Source: Gnetum montanum (Eukaryota > Streptophyta > Gnetopsida > Gnetales > Gnetaceae). Taken from it: 62,000 bases of DNA. Shown here one piece after another: positions 23,801 through 38,800 of this stretch. The position numbers and the translations under genes were made by a program. Positions within the stretch are counted from its first letter, which is position 1. The number at the start of each line of letters is the position of its first letter. The notes below the pieces were generated by a model. The model worked only from the letters and a program-made list of their open reading frames with translations. It was not told the DNA's origin and searched no databases. The stretch covers positions 3,588 through 65,587 of the forward strand of contig MNCI01035648.1 in NCBI GenBank assembly GCA_015680685.1, given 5' to 3'.

Positions 23801-26800
23801 GAACACACAGGACTCTAATTTAAAGATAGTTTTGCTTAAACATACATGCCTTTTTCATTCTTGCCGCTATTTTTAATAGAATTTTGAAAATGCAGTATTA
23901 ACATATCTGTCATGGCATGCTTAGGAGAACTTGCAATTGAGCGTTGAAGAGCATATTCCCAGAGACATCGTATGCTGCATGCGTAATTTACAGGTATTTT
24001 TATTTTTATTTCTGGAATTACAATCACTATGGTAGAATACCATGCATTCTTGTAACAGCTATTCTCCCTCTACAAATTCAGGATTGTTTTGCTAGTGAAG
24101 AGCAGGCAAGAAGTCTCCTTTCAAATGTGGCATTCTTATTGAAACCAGGAGGTTACTTCTTTGGAATTACTGCAGATACATCAACTTTATGGTATGTAAT
24201 TAACAAACAGATCTCTAGACAAGGAATTTCATTCTGCAGTATCTAGATGGGGAAATCCTCATCAATTAATCACTCATTGCTGGGTGAGTGCAAGCTTTTG
24301 TTTTGACAAGGATAATGTCATGCTTTATAGTCTAATGTAAAGCTAACATCCTTTTGTTGGGTGTATGCCTTTGTTATTAACAAAATAAGGGTTAGTTTAT
24401 ATCTTTTACAGCAAGAAAATGAAAATAAGAAGCAAAAACAAATATCTTAAAGAATTAAGTATGTATGATTGAGAGAAATACTTTACTTAGTAAAATGCTT
24501 AGAGGTTAAGGAAAACATCCATGAATCTGAGTTAACTCCAAATACAAACAACCATGTAAAATGTGACACCCTTCTACACAGTAGGGAGCAAAAAACTCAT
24601 ATGCTGCCACTTTCAGTGTAGGTTAAATCAGCATTTAAGTAGTCAGAAGATAAGTAGAATTGCTTCAAAAATTATTTCAGAGTGTCAGGAAGTCAAAAAA
24701 ATGGAGAAAAAAATTCAAGGCTAAAAAATATGAAAATCGTATTTTTACTCAAGCTGCTAATAACAGCATATCTTGTCTTAGCAAGAATATGCCATGCTAA
24801 GTTTGAAAAATATACAGCACAACAAAAAGTTTGAATTTCAGTACAACTATAGATGATAATGGGTATATAAATTAAATAAAACAAATGTACACAACAAATT
24901 ATACTTATTGCAGATATGATTTTCTCAACCACAAAAGTTGCATTATTCCAGTCTTTTAAAAAGCATTTACAGAACTTTGCTTGGTAACCCTTGGGTACAG
25001 AGATAAGGCAACGTGACCTCAACATGGCTCAAACACGCTGAAAAATTGGTGTAACAGCATTGTAGGGACAGCCAACTTAATGCAACACTATTGCAACACA
25101 TCTGGGGTGGATGGTCTGAGCATTGCCGGGGTGACATGCCGGGCTGAACACTATGCGGACAATACGATGTTGCTCAGTAGGGCGGCGGTCCCACAAGCAC
25201 GTTGCATCAACGTCGCTTTGTCTCGCCTGGCTGCCGAGTTGGGGTTGGAAATCAATAGGACCAAATCTTCAGCCCACTTCATTAATGTGGATGAACAAGT
25301 TAAAAACCGGGTGATACAAGTTTTGAATATCCTGCCAGGGACAAACAGTGACACATATCTGGGCATCCCCCCCTTCGGATGGGGGCGGACCATGGCGTGG
25401 GTCCCGTTAGAAAAAATCGAACGAAGAATGGGCCATTGGGCGAATAGATTCCTGAGCTGCAAGGATCACCTGCTTGTGGCTACAGGAATCCTCATGGCAA
25501 TTGCTCGCTTCGTGGCTGTTGTTGCCACCCCCCCAAGCATCGTCATCAATGCAGTTAACACATTGATTCGCCACTTCATGTGGGAGGGGAGCAAAGGGGG
25601 GAGCAAAATCCATTTGGTCCGCTGGGATTAGGTGGTGTGCCTCCGAAATGTGAGTGGGTTGGGCATCACGTCATTTGAGGACAAGCTAATGTTGGGACAA
25701 CAATGGCTAGTGCTTCGTTTTTTGCGCCCACATAAGGAACCGGTCATGTGGATCCGCATTATGAATACCAAATATCTATGTTGGGAAGTGGGGGCGCGGG
25801 ACTCTAGGCCCTGGCAGGCGTTGTGTTGACATGCATGTGCGATGCAGGCCTTGGGGTGGGTGGGCCTCGAGCTGCGAGCCCTTCTGACGGCCAAATATCC
25901 TCGCATTGATGGATGGCGGTGGATCTGGCAAGGGTGGTTGCCCGAAAAAATCAAAATCTTCCTATGGCTGTTTGAGTGCGATGCGTTGCTCGTACAGGCC
26001 TTGCTGTGGCGGCGCGGAATGCTGGACAGCGACGCGTGTCTTGCATGCGACGCTGCTGTTGAAACGGTGCAACATTTTGCGTTCGATTGCCCTTGCATGC
26101 GCGCCACATGGCGCGTGGCGGCGATGGCCCCCCCCGAGGCGCCTCACGGGTGACTCTTGGGCCACGCTACTTTTATGGGTAGCGTGGAAGGCACGAAATA
26201 ACATTGTTTTTTGGCAACAATAGCACCCCCCTCCGCAGCAGCTGGTCTCCCAGGCTCTCACTGCATGGAAGGAAATCAAGGCGACTATGGGAATCACGCC
26301 CACATTCGAGCCGGACTGCGCCGCGTTCCAGGAGGACAAGACGCTCTGGCAGATGGTGGCCCAGTGCGGTTGGTCTGGCCCTCTGCAATGGCTGGTTGGG
26401 GACCCAGATCTGGCAGATGACGCGTTCTTCTCCAACTGGGTCAACGACCATACCTTTTTTCGAGGACGTGAAATCTGGGTTACAGAATCTTCGATTGTCA
26501 GCTGTCTGGGGGCCCTGATCGCTGGAGAGATCATTTTGCCCTCCACCCGCGGCCTCTAGGACGCCAAAATGTTCTTTGATGGGCCCGTTCCCCGAACCAG
26601 GAGCAGACAAGTACCCAGATCTTCCCTACCCCGCCTATGGGCCCGGGGCGTAGATCTGGTGGACAGATTCTTTGTCCAATTTAGCAATGGCTCCAAATTG
26701 CAGGGCCTACACTTTGCTTTCCTACAATGCCTCAAGTTGGGTAGCCAGGTCAACCTCCCCCGCTTTTTTAAGGAGGCCCTTAGGCTCAAGTGCTGCGGCC

Positions 26801-29800
26801 GCCACTCTGGGTTAATTTTGGCACTGTGGCGGGGGGCAGAGGGGGGGTAGCACCTATCGTCCTCTGCCCCCCCATGGGGGGTCTCTCCAAAGCGCCCTCC
26901 TTCGGCTAGGCCACAGGACACTGCGGCGGTGCCTGGGCTGGGGGGCGATTGGCCCCTTTGGGGTTCCACCGTTACGTGGGGTTGGAGGACCCCGCGGGAG
27001 CAGTGCCCCCCCGAGCGCCTTGACAAACCGGCTTCCCCCCCACCAGAGACCTCTGGCCAGGGGAACTGGAATGAGGAGCTTCGGCAGGCCTCGCAGTGGG
27101 CGGCGGACGATGCTTGGGAGGCAGAGAGGAAGGAATGGGAAGCCAAATGGAATGAAGCCCTCATGCAGGCCTGGGCCGACCTAGAAGCCCAGTTCGCTGA
27201 GCGTGAGCAGGAACGGGTAAGGCAGCAGGACCTCATGGTTGAAGCTGCCAGGGCTCGCCTTCTACCAGGTTGATGCCCCCCCCGGTCTCTTCGCGGTTTT
27301 GGCTCTTCTTGCGAGTGGGGGGGTGTGCCCCCCCTGCTGTCTAGGGTCTCTTTTGATCATTGGCCATTACTTCCATGTGCAAATGCTTGAAGGCTAACTA
27401 GGGTCTCTTTTGATCATTGGCCATTACTTCTCTAGACAAAATAATTATGGTGACTGAAGCATATATTTTGATGGGAGCAGTACTGAAATAACTTTCCAGA
27501 TGTGCATAAGATTATAGAACAACACTTGTAGCTTACTGTGCAAGGTGCTTGTTACAGTGTTTTGTAGAAATTACAAAGTTTGAGACAAGCAATTCTTGCT
27601 TGGAAGCAACTTAATCCCTTAAATTGGAAGCAAATAAAACACGTGTTTACTGAATATTCAAGAAGCCCAAGTATATTTGTATGAGGAAGGTTGGATACAA
27701 CAGTGGTTATAAACAAAGATGAACCATCTTCAAGAATATTATGATATTCAACATCAGGAAAGATAATTTTGGAGGCAGAGATAAAAAATGAACTAGCTTG
27801 CTTTTGGGTATGAGGGTTCCAGATTTGTTCATATACATGGTTTGTTGCAACATAAGAGGAATTGTATAGCAGCCTTACAAAATAGCTATGGAGACTTAAT
27901 ACATGAAGTAGACAGTATTGCAAAAATTGCTATTCAATTTTAGGAAGATCTTTTTAACTCAAATCATGTTCTAGATAAGCAGCATATGGAGAAAATTATA
28001 CAGAGCATCAATCATTATTTATCACAGGAAGATATCTTGTTGCTGAACTGATGCCTTACCACACAGGAAATTTAAATAATGGTTTTCTCCCTGGATTCTT
28101 ATAAAGCTCTAGGTATGTGATGAGTGGTAGGGTATCCCAACACTCCACCATACAAGTCATGAGTGCATGTGCATGACTAGATCGTAATCTGTGGATGGGC
28201 AATTTAAATATGCTAGGAGTTGATAGTAGGTTCGTGATCGTTGTCTTCCCACTTTGAGTTAGTGAAGTTTAAGTGTATGGTTTAACTTTCAATGAGGCAT
28301 ATGATATATTGATGTTGTTGGCTTGATTTACTCGTAGTTGTATTCATAATAAAAATTGAGGATAAAAATCTAAATTTAAGTGATAACAGAAAGATAAATC
28401 TACTCTAGCCTACAATGATGAGCATATGTACTTGGCTTGCCGTAGATGTCTTAGGTTTGTGTAATTGTTACTAGGATTACCAAGTGAGTTCACCACTAAG
28501 CAAATAAAGTGAAACCACTACTAGGTTACCAAATGATTACACTTAACACTCGAAACCAGTTGTACTCATTTTGCCTTACTAATGAGCATGTAAAGTAAAG
28601 TGCTTGAGAAAGGTACAAGACTAAGCTAAAGTAAACATATTAAGAAAAATGAAAATTAAACTAAGTAAAAAAAAGAACTAAGTGGATGTTGCAATGATGA
28701 AAAGGAATCTTGATCTTTATTGTCAAACATGAATCGTGTCCAAGTACAATCCATTTGAATAAAGACACCGTACAACTGCTCAACACCACACTGTGGGCAT
28801 TCACACTATTGCTAACTACATAAACAAATTGTAAGAGTCTAGCTAAGGGTGTAATGAAATTTTTGTTGTTGGTGTGACCAAGTGTCGGTATTCATAGGGC
28901 TGCACATATCCCAATACATCCTATCAACAATAACATAGGATGAGCTACAATATTGTAGATGCGATATCATAGATACGATAGTGTGTTTGAGAAAAAATGG
29001 TTTTATCATACCCCCATGACTGACTAGAAACTTGTCCTTGAGTTAGTTCCTTACAAAATTGGGAGGTAGACTCAAACTTGACATGACTAAATATATATAT
29101 AGCTCTGAATGCTGCATTGTGGTTCAAGTGGTGTTTTTACAAAATTATCATGCATAGCATGATGGACACATTCAACAATAACAAANTGGCCTTTATGTTC
29201 CTGATGATGGTGGCTCTTCCATTGGCTTCTTTCCCTTATCATCAGGCTTTTGAAATTGATATTTGTTGAGGAGCGCTTGAAGCTTCTTTTCTTCTAACCT
29301 AGGATCGTATACCATCCATGCAAATTCTACAATGTTGGATGGCATCAGTACATCCCATGGGCATGGCAATTGTGGGAACATCTTATTAGCTTTCACGTAC
29401 CAAGCTGCGAATTGCCTTCTTTCCTGTTCAAAAGCCTTGGCCACCTTTCTCAATTCTTGGTAATCAGTCATTTGGTGGGCCAGGTTTGTTGCAACATCTT
29501 TCTATCATTGGTAGTTGGCCTTAACAATTTCTAACTTAGAGTTTGCTACATGTAGTTTCTCTTGGATTTCCTTTCGATTTGCAAACTCTTTTTCATACAT
29601 TGTGTGAATTGTCGCTACCTATTGCTCAAGCTCATTTTTGGGTCTTCCTGTTGTCAACATGGCTAGATTAGCATACCTGAGGTTTGCTAATCCCATATAC
29701 TTTATTAGATTTTCTATTTGTAGGTCTTTATTTTCCACTTCAGCCTAGTGGACATGGGGAAGGTTGTTCAGAATGGGCTGCCAATCTAGTGTCTAAGTTG

Positions 29801-32800
29801 TGATTGAGTTGATCTTGGCCTTTTCCATCTAGAAGATCTCTTTCTCGTTGATTTGCTTATACATGTCCACTTGATCCTTGAAGTGTTCTTTGAGCTTTTT
29901 ATCTTTGTTGGCATGGTTTTGTCATTTGCTTATTTTAATTGTTGACTTCTAGTGGATGGCATAGACTTAATTGACAAGGTGTGATTTTCTTTGGCCAATT
30001 TGTTCATATCGTGGTTGATTTGAATGAATTGTTCTCGTAATTGATGAATACTTTCCTCAAGAGCATTTTTTTGCTTTTCAATATCGGTCAACCTTGTGTT
30101 GTTAGCAACAAGCTTTTTATTCTCTTCTTCCAAGGCAGTGATGGCTTTGGCATGTGTGTATGTTTGTGCTTCAACCACAGATGTGTTCCACACAACCTTC
30201 TCTTTTTCCATCTCCACTTGGATATTTTTTGCTATTAGCTACCTAAACTATTCAATCTTGAATTTTTCTAGCTAGTTTGGTGTTACATATTGTGTAGGGT
30301 CCATCTTTTTTGCTCTTAGAGTTGCTAGTTCTACTTGTAGCCTTTGCAGCTTGTTTTCTGCATGTTCCACCCTTGTTTCTGCCATGACTAGCTTTCCCTT
30401 GGTTGCAATTAGATCTAACTGCACTGCAATGATATCATTGAGGATATCAAAGAGATTTTGCATAACTTGCCCTATTTGCAGTAGTTGATCGAGGACATCT
30501 TCATGCTTTGCTGGGGTCATGAATGTTCTGGCTAACATTTGCACTTCTCTAGCTCCAAAAATACATGCTGGTGGAATAATGGGAACATTAAAGGATTCTT
30601 TGATGTGGTTGGCAATAACCTTTGCTGCTCTTGCTACATCCTAGTGTTGCATGACCACTGCTGTGGCGCCTTCTTTGATTTCTAACATCACTTGGAAAGA
30701 AGCAGTGTTCCCTAAGATCTGTTATACCCAATCATTGTCCCCTCTTACCTGTAGAGATACTTGCCCACTAGCAAGTCTTGTGGATATTGTAGGTCTTATG
30801 GAGTTGTCTCTTACTCTATACAAGATAGAACCTTCCCTTGCTCCCCAGCTTATGGTCTTTGCAATTTGTTGCATGTCACTCATTAAAGATCTGTAATCTT
30901 GTTGTGGCGATGAAGCTTGTTGTTAAGGTCTATCACTAGTAGGTGTTGATCCATTGGGTTTTGCTTGTTATTGTTGTCCAGTAGTTGGAAGATTGCTTGT
31001 AGGTGTAGAACCTGTTGCTCCCTTAGTGCTTGCTGCCTTCTCTAGCTAATCCTTCTTTGGTGGCATTGGCTTAGACATCTCTGTGTAGTATGCATTTTGA
31101 GCTTTTCTCAAAACATCATTGGTGTAGCCCAAGATCCCCACTTGCTTGCACAACTTCCTGAATAGGCAAGGGAATGATAGTGTAAGTTTCCCTACCTTCT
31201 TTTTTTTGAACCTTCTTTGGATGTCTAGGAAGGGCATATGTGTTATGTTGGCATTGAATATTCCCATCAAGATTGTACTTCCTCTTGTTGCATAAGTAGA
31301 GATCTTGTTGAATCTTTTAGTTGGGAACAAGTGGTAAGTTCTGATCTTAAAATAAATATTCTCCTCATCAGTTAACTCGCTATAGTCCTTGTCCTCTTTC
31401 CCATAGGCTCTTTGCAGCCATAACTTCTTTGCGTCTGTGTTGGATCTGGTGGATATTTGTGCTACATTGGCTCCAACATTTGGAATATTAAGTGCCTTGG
31501 CAATAGCTTCAATAGAATACGACACTGAGACTCCCTCAATCTTAACTGTTGTATCATCTTGCTTATTTCTCCAAAATTGGTACACCTCTCCTAGGTACCA
31601 TTCATCATTCCTTGACAAGGTTGGCCATAAGAGAGAGGCTTGAAGCTAGGTTTTTACATTCTCAAGAGCAAACTCCATGAATGGTCCAAAATTCAATTCC
31701 ACAATGACTGTGGACATGATAGATTTTCCTATATGGCCTAGAGACACTTAGCTAACAACGTGAGGTGCTGTCCTTGTTTGGGAGTTGGTGGTGGTGTCTC
31801 AGCCTTAGCTTGTGCAGATTGTTCAGTGGCAGGAGTTTGTTGATGAATACTAAAGGATTGGGCCTTCTGCTTTGCTTTTGGCATTTGTTCTCTGGCCTGT
31901 CGTCTTCCTTGGCCTCTTGGTCTCTTTCTTCTAGGCTTTGAGGGTCCCTCTACTGTAGGTCTCTTTGGAGCCACCTGCAATCATTAAAAATTCGTTTGAG
32001 CATATCCAAAGATTTAAATAGGTTTTAATAGCTCACAATCTTTTCTTGAATACTTGGTTTTGATTCAATTTTTATCCTTATTATTACTTATGGCTTTTAT
32101 TATGATTGCAGAGTTAGAAATTCAAAAAGAAGCCCTTAATTGTTATATCTTCGATTATTATGGCATCTCATAGTTATCATTTTCTTGTTTATTGTACCAT
32201 TGGATGTTTGGCTAGGAGAATCAGTTAGGTTCATTAGTCTTTATTTCATTAATTTGATTAAAATATTCCTATTTATTCTCTATTCTTACCCTTGATAGAC
32301 TCTTCCAGCGTTAGACAAATTTTGGCTCAACTTTCCTTATCTATGCGCAATACACCCCCCATGACTAAGTTGAGCACTTTGGGATCAACAAGATTCAAGA
32401 ATCATGGAAATTGGAGTTGCAGTGAGGAAGCTATGTGGCTTGGAAGTTTGGGCGTTAGAGCTTAGAAAAATTGCATGAACTCCCCTTACTTTGAAATGGC
32501 AAAATGAAAAAATTTCTAACTCCCCGCACGCATTTATATATTTTTATTAGTGTGGCATTGTAGCTACGATGACATAGGTCATACAACATCGTAGATACAA
32601 TGTCATCGTTGACAAATTTTGGATTTTTGGCAATTTTTGATGGAAAAATTGAGTCCATTGGATAGTTGGGAAGATGTAGAGGTTGACTAAAAGATCTTTG
32701 ATCATAGATGATGCTTGGATTATGAAAATTTGGTGTTTGAAGGTCATAAAGAAGGAATCTTGGGCAAAGAAGGTCAATTAGATATATTTGAGATGGAGTG

Positions 32801-35800
32801 AGAATTGTCAAAAGTATGGCCAGATATAAAGACTTAGGAAAGACAAAATTAGCAATTAAAGTGTATTGGAGGCACAAGATGATGTGGAATTGGTCATCAG
32901 GTATGAGGTACAAGAGTTATACAAGTGGGTCCTCCCCAAAGCAGGCTTTAGCCCTTAGTGCTCTTGTATAACCACACATACAGGTGTTCGTAGGCACTCA
33001 AGGAGTTGAATGTAGAACATACCTATCTTGCAAAACACACATGTTAGTATTGTCAAAATGGAAAAATAACACTATATCATACAAAACCATAAAATTATGA
33101 TTAAATATATTAGTGAGGTGAAACAAGATTAGAAAGGATTGCAAAGATTGGGACGTGAGGTGTCTTACCATAGGCATAATGAATTCTTGTGTGTGATGCA
33201 TGGTTAAAGTGATCATTAGCCTTTCCGTTCAAGATCCAAACGAAGTCCATACCACTTTTCAGGGACATCGCATTGTATCATCCCAAAACTAGCTACCATA
33301 AGACTACCACTGTTGCAAGGAGCATTATCACTTGGCAATGTAGTTTAAGGAAGGAGTTTATTACTAGCACACCTTATTTTTGAGATTTCTGAGAAGCTGC
33401 CTACCTTCAGGCATGGGTAACATGTCTTTCCAATGGGACCCCAGAAATTTTATTTTATGCATTTATTATATTTTTATTGTGTTGACTTTACTAGAGGACT
33501 ACCTTCAGGCATGGATAACATGTCTTTCCAGTGACATGGTAAGGTAGTACTTATTGTACTCATACTTCCATTTTGCATTAGAGCTCAAGAAAATAATATA
33601 GTCTTAACAACAGGATGAAACTTATACTAGTAGTCTCAAAGAATCCACAAATCCCTTTGATGTCACACTCTTGTCATCCCCACTTGGTTCTTCACTTTTC
33701 TATTCAGGCATAATGATCACAAGTTTATTATAGTTTTATTGTGAAAATAATGTCATTATGGCCATGGTAAGAACCTCTTATTATTGGAAATGAGATGGAT
33801 GATGTGGTCTCATTGGATATAGAATCAGTCCTTCCATGACTTGATAACACAGGGCAACCTTCGCATTATTAAGACTACATCTTGCTTTATTCCTTTGCAC
33901 TTTATTGGAAAATTAACAAAAATATGTACAAGAAAAAGGATGAAAAATCATAGAAAAATGATAAAAAATGGAAAAATAGAAAGAATTTAAAAGATAGCAA
34001 AGAATAGCAAATGATTAAGAAATGAGAAAAGTATCAAAGAATAGAAAAGATATTAAAGAATGTGAAAATTTGGTAAGAAATTTGAAAAGTATAACAAAAA
34101 ATTGTAAACAAAAAAAATGATAAAACAAAAAAGTTGAAAAGCACTTATCAATTCCTAAATCAAGATGAGGTACCTCCCCCATAATTGAACTCATGGACAA
34201 GTGTTTGGTTAATGGACCCTAGATCCCCTGGATTATACACTCTAGGTTTTTTATTTATCATCCTTAGTGATTTAGATTTTCGCTTATTATCCCAGGTGAC
34301 ACTAATGATGATCAAGTTCTGATTTTTCAGAGATATATATTCTGTTGGACTAGATGGTCTTTCCATTTCAGAAGGTCCAATTATGTTTTCTTCTTTATTA
34401 TTAAATTCAAGTATCAAGTCTCCATGTTCACTACTTGTTGTTGGTGTATGATCATGATTTAGGATATCCTTTTGTAAGTTCTCAGTTTGGATCATTTTAT
34501 TGGGATAGGAGTTAATAAGTGAACCAGGCGTTTCCATGCATATTTTGGGCGGTTTTATGCTCTCATCTCTTGACCATTGGGTGTCTTTTGGTTTAGTGGT
34601 CATTGCCTTGCCTCTTCTTATACACACACTTGTTTCTCACATTTGTTATGGGCTGGTGTAAGGATTGTGTTGACATTTTGAAGTTTTGGTCCACAACTGC
34701 ACCCTTCTTTATCATTATTAATGCATGGAATTTTTTTGCGTATGTACGGCTCCTTGCTTATCTTGCTTGGAAATTTCCAAGGATAATGACAAAATTTGAA
34801 AAGAAAGGGAAATATTTTTTCTTGGTTGCTTCTTGTTTACAAGTGGAGGTATATATAGAGATTACATAGAGAAAATCAAGGAGAAAATCTCTCGAAATTA
34901 ACTTATTCCTAAAAATCAACAAAATATCAATCAATTACTAACTATAAATTAGTTGAGAGGGCAGCGCTGTTTTCTGCTAAGCCATGCTTTCCCCATAATG
35001 ATAGAAAATTTCCTGTTATCATTCTTCGCGTCGATCACAAGAAAATTTGCTAGATAAGGCCACCCATTTATAGTGGTCACTACATCTTCTATCTATCCCA
35101 AAGGAATGGTGACTGATTGGTTTGTAAGCTCTAGTCTCATGTCACACTTCTTTAAGGGCAGTGGGTTCCATGCCTTGTATGTTTCTTGAGATATCAAGTT
35201 AACTCCAAAACTTGAGTTGAGTAGAGCCTTGCATGGTGAATTTTCAGCAATTTGCAAATAAATCAGAGGGTTTCTTGGATCTATTCCTTTCTTGGGAAGA
35301 GTTCCTGCTTTTATCCAATCTGATAGTGTATCAATTAGCATGACAGTTGTAACCTTTTGATTTGATTGTTGTAGAAGCACGGTGTTTGTAGGAGGATTTG
35401 TCATAGGAGAAACATGATTCAGTGAAGTCTTAACTCTACCAACATTTTCTAGACTTGTCCTGAAGAAAAGATGTTTCCTTGATTTGCCTTTAGTATTGTT
35501 GGTATGATCCTCTCTCTATATATTTATTGCCCTTGTAGCACTTTTCCATTGTGGTTGTGACGGTAGTTCTCCTTGCATAACTGGTTGCAATACTGATGGT
35601 AGAGAGTTAGGAGGTTGGGTTGATGAATTAGTTGTTGGTTTGTTTTCATAAGAATTAGGATCCATTCTTGGAGTAGTTGGCCTATGATATTCCAGTGGAT
35701 AGTAGTGAGAGGAAGTATGGATTGAAGCACTTCTAGGAGAGATTGGACATTGAACGTAATATCCGTAAGGATCGAGTTGCCTATACAGATATTGTTGCCT

Positions 35801-38800
35801 TGGCAGTGGCATTCCCCATGCTTGTCGTTGTTGCCACTGCTACTGGTATTGCTCTTGTGGCTGAGGATAGGCTTTGCTTGGATAGTATGATGGTTGGAAG
35901 GGTTGTCTGAGATTACCATGTGGATAAGGTAATCGTCTTGGCATTTGTTTCTTGACGAATCTCGGATTGAACGCATATACTCCAGACTCTTGCAAATGGG
36001 TCATGACTGGACAACATCCCTTAGGATGTTCGTATTGGCACACTTTGCATCCCTCTTCATCTTCTGAACTGGAGTTTGTAATTTCCTCAACTGCAGCAAC
36101 TTTTCCTTTATGTTTGTAATTTTCTAATCTATGATCTCTTCTTTTCTTTGTTCTTATTCAATGCTTGTTCGGTCTTTTCCTCTACTATCTCAAGTGCAAT
36201 AGCAAGTTTCTCATCTATTGAGTCCCACATTTTCTCTACCTTCATTGCTATGTCACTGACTAATTTCTGAATGGTTTGAGTCTTTTGTTGAATGATATCC
36301 TCTAAAATTTCATCTTTTTGTCTACTGCACATTCCAACATCTCTTTTTTGTATAGCTAGATATCAATTATATTTCTCATCTGATTCTCTTTTCTTCAATT
36401 CTCCTTCTTCTTTGGCTACTTGGTCTATCAACCATTGAATTCGATGGGTTGTCATTTCTGATAGTCTTCCGAGGCATATATACCCCAAGGGTTTCTCTAG
36501 TCTTGTTTCTTAACCTATCAACAATATGCCTTAGTTGCTCCCTTTGTGAAAATCCATGGCCTGGGCATCTATGTAGTAAAGAATAATATCTGCCCATTGC
36601 TACATCAAGGGATTCATGTGTCACTTGCTTCCATCCTTAGATTTGTTTTCTTAGATTAGACACTCTTGAGTAAGTTTGATACTTGTCATTAAAAAACTCT
36701 AACATGGTACTCCATCTTCGAATAGATTCTAGTTCTAAGGATCTATACAAGTTCTCTACCTCCTTGATGAGTGTTCTGGGAAACAACTTTAATTTTTGCT
36801 AATCACTTTCAATATCTTGAAGGGCACAAGCATCATGGAATGCTTGAAGATGGTGTTGTGGATTTGCATTGTATCCACCTTTAAATTTGGGAATGTTATT
36901 CATGTCTAGTTGTTTGATGCGTCTATCCCTTACGTGCTTGGTAGGGATATACATTGCTTCTCTGATGTTAATCATACTACGAGTGGCCAATAGGGGTTCT
37001 TCATGATTATCGGGTTTGTAGGCTCAATTGTAGTGGTGACCCCTTTGGTGCTCATAGTGTTCTCTTTCTTCATGCCTGATCCTATCTTTTCTTTGTTCAT
37101 AATCATCTTCTTCTTCATTAGGATACCTACCTCGATATTCACGTCTCTCATGATCCCTTCATCTTTTCTTGTCATAATCTCAAGGTCTTCATTCCCTTTT
37201 GTCAGATTCCACTGATGATCATGTGGAAGAAGAGGAAGCAGTGAAAAACAATGCTGGTTGGTTCTCCTTTGATGACTCCATGATTCATCCTCTTATGGTT
37301 CCGCAATAGCTCTTGGCCTTGAGCTCTGCTTATGTTTGGAGTCTTCTACATCTCTCTTGGGTGTTTTTGCAAGGGCTGAATGCAATTGTATTTTGACAGG
37401 TTCCTTTGGATGAATAATAGGTGTCTGTGAATGGGATTCATCGATTTCTTCCAGGACAACATTGTGAGTTACTTTCTTTCCTTTGTTGTTTTCATGTCTT
37501 GTCTCCATGGCAACATCCCTTCTAACTTGTGCTTCCATGGATTGATATGGCCTGGTCATGTGTTTAATAACACGATATCCTTCTTGTGCATGGCCCAAAT
37601 TCAACCTCATTAAGGTTGCTTGTAGCATGGATGGTGCTGAATGTTCAGGAGATAAAACTATGTTGCCCTGCAAATCTCTCCACCTCAGTTGTTCATCATG
37701 ATGGAAGATGAATGTGAAGTCAGAATAATATGGATCTGTATGAGCATATAAAATTCTAGTTTGCATAGGCGCACTCTAGTTTTCTTCATCATGTTTTATG
37801 TCATGATTCCTTTGTGTTTCCTTGGCAGGTGGTGACTTTTCCTTAAGCATTGAAGTCATGTTTTATGTTTGACACTCTTAAGTGTGTGTGGGTGTATTAA
37901 ATGATTGATTAAAAATGTGTAAGATAAACTTTGTGATTTTTGATACAACGAACTCTATAAGATCAACTACTAAGTAAACATCGACACATCCTTGACAATG
38001 ACACCAATGATGAGTGGTAGGGTATCCCAACACTCCACCATACAAGTCATGAGTGCATCTGCATGACTAGATCGTAATTTGTGGATGGGCAATGTAAATA
38101 TGCTAGGAGTTGATAGTAGGTTCGTGATTGTTGTCTTCCCACTTTGAGTTAGTGAAGTTCAAGTATATGGTTTAACTCTGAGTGAGGTATATGATATATT
38201 GATGTTGTTGGCTCGATTTACTCCTAGTTGTATTCATAATGAGAATTGAGGATAAAAATCTAAATCTAAGTGATAACAGAAAGATAAATATACTCTAGCC
38301 TACAACGATGAGCATATGGTCCTAGCTTGTTGTACACGTCTTGGGCTTGTGTAATCGTTACTAGGATTACCAAGTGAGTTCACCACTGAGCGAATCAAGT
38401 GAAACCACTAATGGGTTACCAAACGATTATACTTAACACTTGAAACTAGTCATACTCATTCCGCTTTACTAATGAGCATGTAAAGTAAAGTGCTTGAGAA
38501 AGATAAAAGACTAAGCTAAAGTAAGCATATTAAGGAAATGAAAATTAACCTAAGTAAAACAAAATAACTAAGTGGATGCTAGAATGATGAAAAGCAATCT
38601 TGATCTTTATTGCAAAACATGAATCGTGCTCAAGTACAATCCACTTGAATAAAGACACCATACAATTGCTCAACACCACATTGCAGGCATTCACGCTATC
38701 GCTAACTATGGAAACAAACTGCAAGAGTCTAGCTAAGGGATTAATGAAATTTTTGTTGCTAGTGTGACTATGTATTGGTTTTTATAGGGCCGCACAAATC

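Larger units (their letters stand above)
20870..24081 (+). other. Introns 1-4 of the cap methyltransferase gene
   Basis: Intron 1 is 20870-21139, intron 2 is 21219-23029, intron 3 is 23125-23924 and intron 4 is 23994-24081. They are AT-rich and hold no recognisable gene. Intron 2 carries a tRNA-related SINE-like sequence near 22.5 kb. Confidence 0.7.
25075..27340 (+). mobile_element. GC-rich LINE, 5'-truncated, with extra 3' coding module
   Basis: It starts abruptly inside RT and runs through the RT C-terminus, a zinc-finger region and a long downstream coding stretch. It is much richer in G, C and CpG than its surroundings. The coding phase is constant from 25080 to about 26130, then shifts once at a run of eight C. 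The later stops in the downstream part are all TAG. The same family occurs on the minus strand at 45030-50260 and 54653-59545. Confidence 0.82.

Noticed and set aside
26173-27236. Long minus-strand ORFs opposite the GC-rich LINE
   Set aside because: They are shadows of the GC-rich coding frame on the + strand; the family similarity is on the + strand.
31046-31618. A host gene captured with introns removed
   Set aside because: The open blocks lie strictly between the LTRs with no trace of host flanks, and the domain resembles transposon proteins; an element gene is more likely.
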